From contig CP070646.1 of assembly GCA_020354435.1 (NCBI GenBank), positions 2,151,823-2,211,342 on the forward strand: DNA of 59,520 nt, read 5' to 3'. The notes below the pieces were generated by a model. That model made no database searches. It was not told the DNA's origin and saw only the letters and a program-made list of their open reading frames with translations. Shown one piece after another: positions 8,699 to 16,647 of this stretch (positions are counted from its first letter, which is position 1; each line of letters starts with the position of its first letter). Origin of the DNA: Gammaproteobacteria bacterium (GTDB lineage Bacteria > Pseudomonadota > Gammaproteobacteria > GCA-001735895). The position numbers were made by a program, and so were the translations under genes.

Positions 8699-8714
8699 GT
8701 TACCGCCGGGTAAC
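8699..8714. promoter_or_regulatory. Palindromic upstream activator site 4 (GTTACC-N4-GGTAAC)
   Basis: Fourth copy, spacer GCCG. Its centre is 31 bp from site 3, about three helical turns, so two dimers could bind on the same face of the DNA. Confidence 0.75.
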
Positions 8715-8811
8715 CGATAAACGCCTGAAACTCTCGTTTTGACCAAGAGGTTTTTTTAAGAACTCCTCCGTCTTTGGGGGAAGGTACTGTAAGTGCTAAC
8801 GATTATAAATC

Positions 8812-8827
8812 TGGCGTAATAATTGCT
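8812..8827 (+). promoter_or_regulatory. Sigma-54 type promoter of moaA
   Basis: TGGCGTA-ATAA-TTGCT keeps the GG-N10-GC core of -24/-12 promoters and lies about 58 bp before the moaA start codon. With two palindromes upstream it repeats the arrangement in front of the cytochrome operon. Confidence 0.65.
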
Positions 8828-8884
8828 GATTTTTTATATGCAGAGATCTCGAATTAAGCGCATTCGAAGCTTTGGCTAGCCAGA

Positions 8885-9868
8885 ATGAAAGACCAGCTAA
8901 TAGACCAATACGGGCGTCAAATAAAGTATCTGCGATTTTCCGTTACCGATCGCTGTGACTTGCGATGCAAGTACTGCCTGCCAAAAGGATTCAGGGATTT
9001 TTCCGAATCCGCAGAAACTTTGACCACCGGGGAAATCGAACACATCGTCAGCCTGTTCGCACAGTTAGGAGTTCGCCATGTTCGGATTACCGGCGGCGAA
9101 CCGCTCGTGCGCAAAAATATCGATCACCTTGTTTCTCGCCTGGCCAGGGTCCCTGGTGTATCTGATCTGTCGCTTTCGACGAATGGAGTTCGTCTGAGCA
9201 GGTTTGCCGGGAAGCTCAAACGCGCCGGACTGCATCGGCTTAATGTCAGCCTCGACACCCTTGACGATAAAAGGTACCAGGATCTGACCGGAGGGAAGTT
9301 GAGCAAGGTTTTACAAGGCCTGGAAGAGGCCAGAAACGAGAACCTGTCTCCAATAAAAATTAACTGCGTGTTCATGAGAGGTGTCAACGAATATGACGTC
9401 GAAAAACTGCTCGACTATTGCGCGTTGCGTAATTTCACGCTGCGACTGATAGAAACCATGCCGGTGGGGAACACGGGTAGATCTATGCAGGCGCGATACC
9501 TAAGCCTGGATTCGATCAAACGGAAGCTGCGCGAAAAATATGAACTCATTCCCGACGTAATGCCGGGAGCCGGGCCGGCCCGGTATTACAGGCTGCAGGG
9601 AAGCTCGACAAAAATCGGATTCATTACGCCAATTTCTCAGCATTTTTGCGAAACCTGTAATCGCCTGAGGATATCCTGTAATGGCGATATTTACACCTGT
9701 CTCGGCGATGAGAATTGTTATCCCCTGGGTGACTATCTGCGCCAGGGGTGTAGCGATGAGGAATTGATAGAACATATCGGGATGGCCGTCGATCTAAAGC
9801 CGAAAAAGCATGAATTCCTGAACGAGAACAAACAGATTGTGCGTTTTATGGCAATGACGGGCGGATAG
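8885..9868 (+). CDS. moaA: GTP 3',8-cyclase (molybdenum cofactor biosynthesis protein A)
   Basis: A 327-residue radical-SAM protein that turns GTP into 3',8-cyclo-GTP, the first step of molybdopterin synthesis. The N-terminal cluster motif is C24-x3-C28-x2-C31 (CDLRCKYC). The C-terminal cluster motif CETCNRLRISC is followed by YTCLG. The protein ends in Gly-Gly, as MoaA proteins do and need. Length is normal. The other moa genes are absent from the window, so this copy seems placed here to serve the adjacent molybdoenzyme. Its promoter region shares operator sites with that operon. Confidence 0.95.
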   Translation: MKDQLIDQYGRQIKYLRFSVTDRCDLRCKYCLPKGFRDFSESAETLTTGEIEHIVSLFAQLGVRHVRITGGEPLVRKNIDHLVSRLARVPGVSDLSLSTNGVRLSRFAGKLKRAGLHRLNVSLDTLDDKRYQDLTGGKLSKVLQGLEEARNENLSPIKINCVFMRGVNEYDVEKLLDYCALRNFTLRLIETMPVGNTGRSMQARYLSLDSIKRKLREKYELIPDVMPGAGPARYYRLQGSSTKIGFITPISQHFCETCNRLRISCNGDIYTCLGDENCYPLGDYLRQGCSDEELIEHIGMAVDLKPKKHEFLNENKQIVRFMAMTGG

Positions 9869-9990
9869 CGAAAACGAATTTTTTTATTCGGTTAAAACGG
9901 CATGTGATCGGGTAGGCATGTTGAACCCTGGAATCTTAGTACAAAGGATACCAGCATTTTCTCCCCCATTAGGCAAGACTGCCTCATGTT

Positions 9991-10020
9991 AACCGGGTCA
10001 TATATCGACCCGGTTTTTCT
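9991..10020 (+). terminator. Rho-independent terminator after moaA
   Basis: A 9-bp perfect stem (AACCGGGTC / GACCCGGTT) with a 7-nt loop, followed by a T run. It lies 120 bp after the moaA stop. A smaller hairpin (AGGCA/TGCCT) sits just before it. Confidence 0.85.
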
Positions 10021-10151
10021 TTAGCGGTAGGTAATACTATGAAGAGGCGTATCTTAAGTGTCCGGTAAACCGCATCCGCCAGTTGGCAGTTATGCGTTCC
10101 ACCTTCTAAAGCATTCACTTATGGGAATTTTCTTATCCATGTGACAAGTTT

Positions 10152-10169
10152 CCAGGGGTGGAATCGAAC
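10152..10169 (-). repeat. tRNA-Phe 3'-end-like fragment (copy D)
   Basis: On the minus strand this reads GTTCGATTCCACCCCTGG, the T-loop, T-stem and part of the acceptor strand of a tRNA-Phe-like gene. It matches copies at 22.6, 40.7 and 41.9 kb with one or two changes. It lies in the 382-bp gap after moaA, within 30 bp of copy E, which is in the opposite orientation. No full tRNA is present. Confidence 0.5.
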
Positions 10170-10197
10170 TTGTAAGTTAATCCGCTGATAACAAGGC

Positions 10198-10221
10198 ATT
10201 CCGCCCCTTGGCACCATTTCC
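10198..10221 (+). repeat. tRNA-Phe 3'-end-like fragment (copy E)
   Basis: ATTCCGCCCCTTGGCACCAT is nearly the same as the copy at 40.7 kb (ATTCCGCCCCTGGGCACCAT) and ends with the discriminator base and CCA typical of a mature tRNA end. It sits just past the stop codon of the minus-strand monooxygenase gene. Confidence 0.5.
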
Positions 10222-10250
10222 TGCTTCTTACTGCACGTCCATACAGCGCG

Positions 10251-12437
10251 TTAATAAATTGTGCAGCCCGGATATCCGGCGCGCGCCACGTCCTCGCAAT
10301 GTTCCCGGTATTCGCGTGCACCGGGTGCATAGATGGTCGCCCGACGTGGCTTGCCGGGTGTATTAGCGCCGAAGAACCAGGAATCTGTCATTTGTGCGAG
10401 CACTCCGGTATGGGCGGCATCGTAAACGTGTTGGGTCCATTCCTCTTCGACCGCTGAGGTTGGCGCGATGCGCGTCAAGCCCTGCGTGCGCAGGTGTTCG
10501 ATACAGCGGGCAATCCAGTCGACGTTTTGCTCGATACAGCGTCCGGCATTGCAAAGGGCGGCCGCGTTGTGCGGCCCGTTTACGATGAACAGGTTTGGAA
10601 ATCGGTTCATCATTAAACCGAGAAACGTCCTGGGTCCGTCACTCCACTTTCGCGCGATCGTGATCCCGTCCTCGCCACGGATGTCGATCCGGGTCAGGGC
10701 GCCGGTGCCCGCATCGAAACCCGTCGCCCATACGATGGTATCCAGCGGGTATTCTTCCTGCGATGTGCGGATGCCGGTTGACGTAATCTTTTCAACCGGT
10801 GTTTCACGAAGATCCACCAGTTGCACGTTGTCGCGATTATAAACCTCGTAATAGCCGTTCTCGAGCGGTATGCGTTTGCAGCCGAACGGGTGATCGGGCA
10901 TAAGTTTTCGGGCAACCTCGGGATCGTTGACGCGCTCCGCGATCTTTCTGCGGATGAAATCGCCGGCGTGCACATTCACCTCCAGGTTCATCAGCAGGTC
11001 GGCGAAATTACCGAACCAGAAGGCAAACCCCGGCGTTTGCCATAATTCCTCGAATTTTGCCTCGCGTTCTTCCGCGGAGACGGTGAGCCCTGATCTCGGG
11101 TCGAAGGTATGGATAAAGCCGCCGTAGGATTCGCGGCATGCCTTCATAATATCGGCCCAGTCGCGCCTGATCTGTCGCCGTGCATCGTCGGTCAGCGGGC
11201 GGTTGCGTTGCGGAACGCAGTAGGTCGGCGTGCGTTGAAACACGGTGAGATGCGCCACTTCGTCGGCGATCGCCTGGATTACCTGAACGCCTGATGCGCC
11301 CGTACCGATAACGCCTACGCGTTTGCCGGCGAGTTCTACTCCCGTCTCGGGCCAGCGTGCCGTATGGTGGCTTTCGCCGGCGAACTCGTTGATCCCCGGA
11401 TAATCCGGCAGTTGCGGCACGGTCAACGATCCCGTCGCCGCGAGCAGGTAGCGAGCCGTCACGCGTTTGCCCGTATTCGTATCAAGTAACCAGCGGCCGC
11501 CGCGCTCGTCGTAAATGGCAACATCGACGCGCGTGTCGAAACGCATGTGTCGGCGCAGGTCGAATTTTGCCACCACGTATTGCAGGTAACGCTGGATTTC
11601 AGGCTGCGGCGAAAACAGTTCCTGCCAGTCCCACTCCTGCAGAAGTTCGTCCGAGAAAGAAAAGCCGTAGGTGTAAGTCTCCGAGTCGACCCTGGCTCCT
11701 GGATAGCGATTCCAGTACCACACCCCGCCGACGTCGCCAGCGCTGTCATAAAGTCGGACCTCAAGACCCATTCCGGCCAGTTTGTGCAATGCACAGATAC
11801 CCGAAATACCAGCGCCGATGATAACCGCGTCGAAGTCGACGCTGCCATCCGCCGCGGCGATATCGTGCTCGAACTTTGGCGTCGCGCTCGACTTCGCTTC
11901 GGAAAACAACCCGGGCGGCCGGGGGTCGAGCTCGACGCACCGCCACACGTCTAGCGGGTTTGCTCCCGTCGATTGCAGACAGGCAGTCACCACGGCCTCG
12001 TCCTGTCCGTCGACGGCGAGTACCAGCCTCGACCCATTCGTCGATGCGAGTGCGCAGGTCACTTTTTGACCGACGTCCCTCAGCGCTGTGATGGCGGCAG
12101 TCCGGATCGACGTCATGGCTTCCGGGTCGGGCTTATCCATCTCTATTCCGGCGAGCACGCGCGCGCCGCTGTCGTCGTCCGGGATCTGTTCGTGATCGTC
12201 GTGGATTTCGGCCGGCCAGACATCGCTGCCGGCCGAGTCCAGCTGCCGCAGCACCAGTCTTACCGATTCCGCGTCGTGCGCCTGGTACCAACACAGCATC
12301 CGGGCGCCGTCGGGCGCGACATAGCTGCGCAACCATCGCACCTGGTGGATATCGAGGCACGAATGGCGCGAAAGGCGCCGTACGCCGTCGTGATCGAGCG
12401 GTGGTGTCAAATCAATTACGGCGAAGTAATCGTTCAT
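10251..12437 (-). CDS. Baeyer-Villiger-type flavin monooxygenase with N-terminal tandem DUF4242-like domains
   Basis: A 728-residue protein; the ATG at 12437 is chosen because a GAGGG ribosome site lies 5 bp before it. Residues 1 to about 175 form two copies of a small ferredoxin-like domain resembling DUF4242 (first copy: RWLRSYVAPDGARMLCWYQA, then a DAESV turn). The rest is a class B flavin monooxygenase: FAD-binding GAGISG near residue 208, GGVWYWNRYPGARVDSE, the Baeyer-Villiger fingerprint FAGESHHTARWP, and the NADPH motif GVIGTGASGVQV. Such enzymes insert oxygen into ketones or oxidise S or N atoms using NADPH. The DUF4242 fusion is unusual and echoes the separate tandem DUF4242 gene at 19620-20171, which ties the two ends of this cluster together. 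Substrate unknown. Confidence 0.88.
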   Translation of the reverse strand: MNDYFAVIDLTPPLDHDGVRRLSRHSCLDIHQVRWLRSYVAPDGARMLCWYQAHDAESVRLVLRQLDSAGSDVWPAEIHDDHEQIPDDDSGARVLAGIEMDKPDPEAMTSIRTAAITALRDVGQKVTCALASTNGSRLVLAVDGQDEAVVTACLQSTGANPLDVWRCVELDPRPPGLFSEAKSSATPKFEHDIAAADGSVDFDAVIIGAGISGICALHKLAGMGLEVRLYDSAGDVGGVWYWNRYPGARVDSETYTYGFSFSDELLQEWDWQELFSPQPEIQRYLQYVVAKFDLRRHMRFDTRVDVAIYDERGGRWLLDTNTGKRVTARYLLAATGSLTVPQLPDYPGINEFAGESHHTARWPETGVELAGKRVGVIGTGASGVQVIQAIADEVAHLTVFQRTPTYCVPQRNRPLTDDARRQIRRDWADIMKACRESYGGFIHTFDPRSGLTVSAEEREAKFEELWQTPGFAFWFGNFADLLMNLEVNVHAGDFIRRKIAERVNDPEVARKLMPDHPFGCKRIPLENGYYEVYNRDNVQLVDLRETPVEKITSTGIRTSQEEYPLDTIVWATGFDAGTGALTRIDIRGEDGITIARKWSDGPRTFLGLMMNRFPNLFIVNGPHNAAALCNAGRCIEQNVDWIARCIEHLRTQGLTRIAPTSAVEEEWTQHVYDAAHTGVLAQMTDSWFFGANTPGKPRRATIYAPGAREYREHCEDVARAGYPGCTIY

Positions 12438-12794
12438 TGCGCCCTCTGATCGAACCGGTATCCGAATGATACTGCAATATCGGTGCAAAGATCCCGCGTA
12501 CCGGTAAATCCCTGGCGAGCCGATCGGATTGCCGGTTGCAATGGAAACAACGGGATTCCGTTCAATGCTTCAGACTCCGTTTCCCAGATATTCAAGAAAA
12601 AACCACGCTTAATTAAACGCTGATTACATCGGTGCGCTCGCATTATTTGTTGCAGGCAAACGACGAACGGGTTTGACAGCGGCCACCTTGCCATGTCCCG
12701 GCTTCTGCGGGGACGTCAATGGCGACACGACACTGGCAGGTACCGGCGAGCTTGCCGAAAAGTAATCAATTCCACTTATAACGGGAGAAACATT
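12438..12794. other. Divergent intergenic region (357 bp)
   Basis: Lies between the divergently transcribed monooxygenase and DUF1127 genes, so it should contain both promoters. I see no clear -10/-35 pair, palindrome or RNA gene in it. Confidence 0.5.
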
Positions 12795-13022
12795 ATGAAC
12801 CATACAGCAGTAGTTCGAATTGTGTCGGGTGACCATGCACGTTTCGGAGCACCGACCTGGATCGACTGGATGGCCAGTGCTTTGAGGGTCGTCGAAACCT
12901 GGAGACAGCGTCACAGGACGCGCCGGCAGCTGGCGGCGGCCGATGCCCGCATCCTGCGAGATGTGGGTATCAGCGAGGCACAGCGTTTCATCGAATCCAA
13001 CAAACCTTTCTGGGAGAAATGA
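12795..13022 (+). CDS. DUF1127 small basic protein
   Basis: A 75-residue protein starting at an ATG preceded by GGGAGAAAC. The C-terminal half carries the DUF1127 signature WRQRHRTRRQLAAADARILRDVGIS. DUF1127 proteins are small, Arg-rich and often stress-induced; some act in RNA or phosphate-related regulation. The next small gene overlaps its stop codon (ATGA), so the two are probably translated together and end at the shared terminator at 13222. Confidence 0.85.
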   Translation: MNHTAVVRIVSGDHARFGAPTWIDWMASALRVVETWRQRHRTRRQLAAADARILRDVGISEAQRFIESNKPFWEK

Positions 13023-13216
13023 CAATGCAGAATTCTTTAACCAACGAACAGGTCCTGGAGGTAATAGAGGATCTCACGACCCACGATGAGGAATGCGAAA
13101 TCGTGCCTTTGAGGCCCGAGCAATACGTACGCGAATCGTTGTCCGAGAACTTTATCAACGAAATCGAAGCCTGGGCCAGGCATGCACTGGCAGCGAATGG
13201 ATTCGGTGACTACTAA
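13019..13216 (+). CDS. Small acidic protein coupled to DUF1127
   Basis: 65 residues, or 63 if the second ATG at 13025 is used. The start overlaps the stop of the DUF1127 gene, and the ribosome site of this gene lies inside that gene (GGGAGAA). It is acidic (EVIEDLTTHDEECEIVPL), with a helical, amphipathic second half. I do not recognise a family. The opposite charge to its basic partner suggests, but does not show, a complex. Confidence 0.65.
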   Translation: MTMQNSLTNEQVLEVIEDLTTHDEECEIVPLRPEQYVRESLSENFINEIEAWARHALAANGFGDY

Positions 13217-13221
13217 AGGTT

Positions 13222-13251
13222 AAAGGGCGACTCACCGACGAGTCGCCCTTT
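13222..13251 (+). terminator. Rho-independent terminator after the DUF1127 pair
   Basis: A 12-bp perfect stem (AAAGGGCGACTC / GAGTCGCCCTTT) with a 6-nt loop begins 5 bp after the stop codon. The arms start with A and end with T, so it could work in both directions, though the next minus-strand gene ends 130 bp away. Confidence 0.85.
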
Positions 13252-13382
13252 GCCATTAAGACTCCATGATATTTCCATTATCCCCGCATCCCAGCGTCAA
13301 ATAATTTCATCCCTTAAACCCGAATGCCCGAGGCTGACCGGTGGCCGGCCGCTCGTGCCAGCAGGATTTCGACTGGATCCAC

Positions 13383-14006
13383 TCAGGCCGCCTGATCTTT
13401 GTCGAGATATTCGGGTGGCGTATGACTGATCGGACGACCGACCGTCAGCGCATGGCGCAGGTTTTCGTCAAGCTTCAGAAAACTCCGGTCGGCCATTGAA
13501 CCGAGCGCGTCGAGTACCTTGGTGAAGAAACTGCGACTGGCGGCGACGGCCGCGATGTCGAATATTTCTTCGTCGGTAAAACCGTGGACTTCCTTTAGCG
13601 TACCGACGTCATCGGCGTTGATCTTCGACGCGTCCCTCGCGACCTGGCGAGCGAATTGCATCATCGCCTGCTCGGCCTCGGTAATCTCGTCGTGATCCTC
13701 GCCATTGGCAATCGCAATGACCGCATCCTTGCCGATAATCTTCGCCAGCTCGGCTCCGTGAGCCAGCGAGCAAGGAGTATGGTGCAATTCGAGTGCCGCC
13801 GAAAGGGTTACCATTTCGAGGCGCCGTGGATCGACCGGGCGCTTGATTTCGGCAAGCAATTTTCCCCAGCGAGCCATGACTTCGGGCCGGTGGCTGAAGA
13901 CCCTGGCGTAATCGGGGACGTACCCCCAGGCTTGTTGCTGGCGCTGGTACATCGCGCGGACGTCGTCTTTGGCCTCTGCGGCCGGAATCGTGCGGATAAA
14001 CGGCAT
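13383..14006 (-). CDS. Carboxymuconolactone decarboxylase/AhpD-like protein
   Basis: A 207-residue helical protein of the peroxidase-related AhpD-like group (MPFIRTIPAAEAKDDVRAMY, then RRLEMVTLSAALELHHTPCSLAHG). The AhpD core is E...CxxC...H. Here only the second Cys and the His (CSLAH) remain, and the first Cys position is His. Classical disulfide alkylhydroperoxidase chemistry is therefore unlikely, and a single-Cys activity or structural role is possible. It is the last gene of a three-gene minus-strand set with the 2OG oxygenase (10 bp upstream) and cysteine synthase fusion. Confidence 0.82.
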   Translation of the reverse strand: MPFIRTIPAAEAKDDVRAMYQRQQQAWGYVPDYARVFSHRPEVMARWGKLLAEIKRPVDPRRLEMVTLSAALELHHTPCSLAHGAELAKIIGKDAVIAIANGEDHDEITEAEQAMMQFARQVARDASKINADDVGTLKEVHGFTDEEIFDIAAVAASRSFFTKVLDALGSMADRSFLKLDENLRHALTVGRPISHTPPEYLDKDQAA

Positions 14007-14016
14007 GGCTTACTCC

Positions 14017-14952
14017 TTATGCTGAAATTCTGTAGTGTTCGATCTGGATTTCTTCGCCGTGATCGGCGTAGTCGCCGCCAGCGCGCAGGGCGCGGAACTC
14101 GCCCCAGTTAATTTCGCGATAACGGGCGGGCCGATCGTCCGCGACCATGGTCGGCAGCGGTGCGTAATTCATGTGGTATGCCGGGCTCAGAAAAAATGGA
14201 ATGCTGTAACGCGGTTTGGTGGAACTCGCGATAACGCGATGCAGGGCGGCGAAATAATAATCGTTCGACCAGACCTGCACGATGTCGCCAATGTTGACGA
14301 CGAGCGCGTCCCTGCGCGGTTCGACCAGGTGCCATTGGTTGTTCCTGAACACCTCGAGGCCGGGCTGGCCGTCCTGCATTAACAGCGTTAATGCGCCTGC
14401 GTCGGTATGTTGGCCTATTCCGAGACCGCCATTCTGAAGCGCTGTCGGAGTCGCCGCAACCGGGTAGTAGTTCAGTCGCAGGAAGCTCGTGTGCCCGGTA
14501 TCGAAATCACGGCTGAGATAGCCCGGCGACATGCCGAGATTCGTCGAAATCGCGGCCAGCAAGCGGTAGGCCAGTCTTTCGCTTTGCCGATAATAGGCGT
14601 GCACCGCATTGCGAAACCGCGGCAGGCGTCCCGGCCATTGGGGACGGATGGTCTTACCGTCGGGCGGCCCGAAGTCGTAGATTTCCTTGAGGTCTCTGCG
14701 ATTTTTCGTCAGCTCCCGGTCGTAAAATCCCCAGGGATTGGATTGCGTTCGCAGAATTTCATGCTTTTGCGTAGCGGGCTGTGCAAAAAACGCGCGCGAC
14801 TGCGCGAATATCTCGTCGATCACATCTTGCGGAATTCCGTGGTTCACGACCTGGAAAAAACCCCATTCGCGGCAGGCCGTGTCCAGTTCAGCCAGCGTTT
14901 GCGGATTGTTGATCTGGTTAATGTCGATAACCGGTACGGTGTTCGAAATCAT
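14017..14952 (-). CDS. 2-oxoglutarate/Fe(II) oxygenase, isopenicillin N synthase-like
   Basis: A 311-residue protein with the N-terminal non-haem dioxygenase domain (VPVIDINQI, REWGFFQVVNHGIP) and a C-terminal cupin domain. The iron ligands are visible as H-T-D in GIGQHTDAGALTLLMQD and a distal His in ALHRVIASS, followed by RYSIPFF, where Arg binds 2-oxoglutarate. Length is normal for this family, which hydroxylates, desaturates or cyclises small molecules. It lies 20 bp downstream of the cysteine synthase-glutaredoxin gene and 10 bp upstream of the AhpD-like gene, so the three should be one transcript. A sulfur-containing substrate is an inference from this neighbour only. Confidence 0.88.
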   Translation of the reverse strand: MISNTVPVIDINQINNPQTLAELDTACREWGFFQVVNHGIPQDVIDEIFAQSRAFFAQPATQKHEILRTQSNPWGFYDRELTKNRRDLKEIYDFGPPDGKTIRPQWPGRLPRFRNAVHAYYRQSERLAYRLLAAISTNLGMSPGYLSRDFDTGHTSFLRLNYYPVAATPTALQNGGLGIGQHTDAGALTLLMQDGQPGLEVFRNNQWHLVEPRRDALVVNIGDIVQVWSNDYYFAALHRVIASSTKPRYSIPFFLSPAYHMNYAPLPTMVADDRPARYREINWGEFRALRAGGDYADHGEEIQIEHYRISA

Positions 14953-14972
14953 GGTTTATCTCCATGTAATAT

Positions 14973-16463
14973 TCAGGCTGATTTACGCGGCTGCAGCCAC
15001 TTCGGCATCAGTTCGTAGGGATCGAAGTTCACGCTTTGGTCGAAGTCGATGCCGTGTGCACGATATAGCGCCTGCATCGAACCGTCGCGCGTCGCGTCGA
15101 ACAACTCGGTCGCGCCGCCGATATGCCGGCCACCGATGAAGATCTGGGGGATCGTCGGCGATCCGGTACGCTGTTCCAGAACCTCGCGGATCCTGTCGCC
15201 AAAATCTTCTTGCTGGAACTCGACAGAATCGAGGTCGACGCTGTGGTAGTCGACACCCAGCCTGCTGAACAGCTTGCGCGCGGACCAGCTGAATTCGCAC
15301 CATTCCAGCGAGAACATCACCACCGGTTGGTTTTCGGTTATGTTGCGGAAGAATTCTTCCGCAAAGGGGTCGATTCGGACGGGCACGGACGCTGCCGGCG
15401 CTACGGCGTCTGCGTCGGCCGAGTCGAATCGGCAACCTGCCGTCGACTGCGAAATAGCGAGCTCCTCGGCGTCCATTTCCTCCCCGATGTCTTCGAATAG
15501 CGGTGTCGACAGGTAACGCTCGCCGGTGTCGGGCAGCATGCAGACGATATTGGTGCCGGTGGGGGAGCGATGCGCAATTTCGAGCGCGGCCGCGAGCGTC
15601 GCGCCGCTCGACGTGCCGGCGAAAATACCCTCTTCACGCGCGAGGCGGCGCGACAGGGTCATTGCATCGTCGCCGGACACCGGAAGGATTTCGTCGATCA
15701 GGCGATTGTCGACGGCCTGCTGGGTCAGACCCGAGATGAAGTTTGGCCCCCAGCCCTGCATCAGGTGGGGCCGGAAGTAGGGGTGGGTGCCCGCGATCGA
15801 TCCGTTCGCATCACGTGGTTGTGGTATACCGCTGCCGAGCACCGGCGAATTGTCCGGTTCGGCGGCGACGATCCTGATAGCTGGATCGGCCGCCTTCAGC
15901 GTTCTGGCGACACCGAGGATGGTGCCGCCGGTGCCGAAGCCGGAGACGAAGTAATCGAGCGAGTCGTCTTCGAAATCTTGCAGTATCTCCCTGGCCGTTG
16001 TCTGTGAGTGCGCTTGTGCATTGGCTTCGTTTTCGAACTGCTGGCAAAAATAATAGCCGTGTTTTTCGGCCAGTTCGACCGCCTTGTTCAACATGCCGGT
16101 GCCCATTTCGGATGCCGGTGTGAGTACGACTTTCGCGCCCAGGAAACGCAACATTTTGCGTCTTTCGATACTGAAGTTTTCCGCCATCGTCACCACCAGC
16201 GGGTAGCCTTTTTGCGCACACACCATGGCGAGCCCGATGCCGGTATTACCGCTGGTTGCTTCGATCACCGTCTGGCCGGGCTGCAGTTCGCCGGATTGCT
16301 CCGCACGTTCGATGATCGCCCTGGCCATGCGGTCCTTGACCGAGCCCATCGGGTTGAAGGATTCGACCTTGGCGTAGACGTTGACGCCTTCGGGGACAAG
16401 CCGGTTTAGCCTGACCAGCGGCGTGTTGCCGATCGTGTCGAGTATGTTGTCATAACGTGGCAT
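14973..16463 (-). CDS. Cysteine synthase fused to a glutaredoxin domain
   Basis: A 496-residue protein; the ATG at 16463 has an AGGAG site 7 bp upstream. Residues 1 to about 320 are a CysK/CysM-type enzyme that makes cysteine from O-acetylserine and sulfide. The PLP lysine is K43 in GSVKDR, with the loops SGNTGIG and GTGGTILG. After a linker of about 60 residues comes a glutaredoxin domain with active site CEFS at 389-392, a monothiol version of CPYC. It also has the cis-Pro segment PTIPQIFIGG and the GG motif HIGGATEL. A separate glutathione-linked reductant fused to a sulfur-fixing enzyme suggests it handles thiol or persulfide sulfur donors. It heads the minus-strand set and diverges from the BTAD regulator. 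Confidence 0.9.
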   Translation of the reverse strand: MPRYDNILDTIGNTPLVRLNRLVPEGVNVYAKVESFNPMGSVKDRMARAIIERAEQSGELQPGQTVIEATSGNTGIGLAMVCAQKGYPLVVTMAENFSIERRKMLRFLGAKVVLTPASEMGTGMLNKAVELAEKHGYYFCQQFENEANAQAHSQTTAREILQDFEDDSLDYFVSGFGTGGTILGVARTLKAADPAIRIVAAEPDNSPVLGSGIPQPRDANGSIAGTHPYFRPHLMQGWGPNFISGLTQQAVDNRLIDEILPVSGDDAMTLSRRLAREEGIFAGTSSGATLAAALEIAHRSPTGTNIVCMLPDTGERYLSTPLFEDIGEEMDAEELAISQSTAGCRFDSADADAVAPAASVPVRIDPFAEEFFRNITENQPVVMFSLEWCEFSWSARKLFSRLGVDYHSVDLDSVEFQQEDFGDRIREVLEQRTGSPTIPQIFIGGRHIGGATELFDATRDGSMQALYRAHGIDFDQSVNFDPYELMPKWLQPRKSA

Positions 16464-16647
16464 GATAAATCTCCTGTTCAAGTTTTGGTCGATTGCCTGT
16501 TGCCAATACTGGTGAAGTACCGAGGTAACCAGCGTTGAATTAACCGTGGTTTTTACCCGAGCGCGTGGAAAATAAGGTCAGGCACGCATAGAATGGTTTT
16601 TCCGGGCATCTCTGCTAAGCGGAAAAACGACCGGACTCAGAGCGATA

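Noticed and set aside
8735..8800. Molybdenum-cofactor riboswitch in the moaA leader
   Set aside because: Only a weak CTCC/GGGG hairpin is visible, and it lies upstream of the proposed sigma-54 start, so it would not be in that transcript.
10021..10250. Full tRNA or tmRNA gene
   Set aside because: Only T-arm and acceptor-like pieces in opposite orientations are seen; no D-arm, anticodon arm or 5' acceptor strand can be paired.
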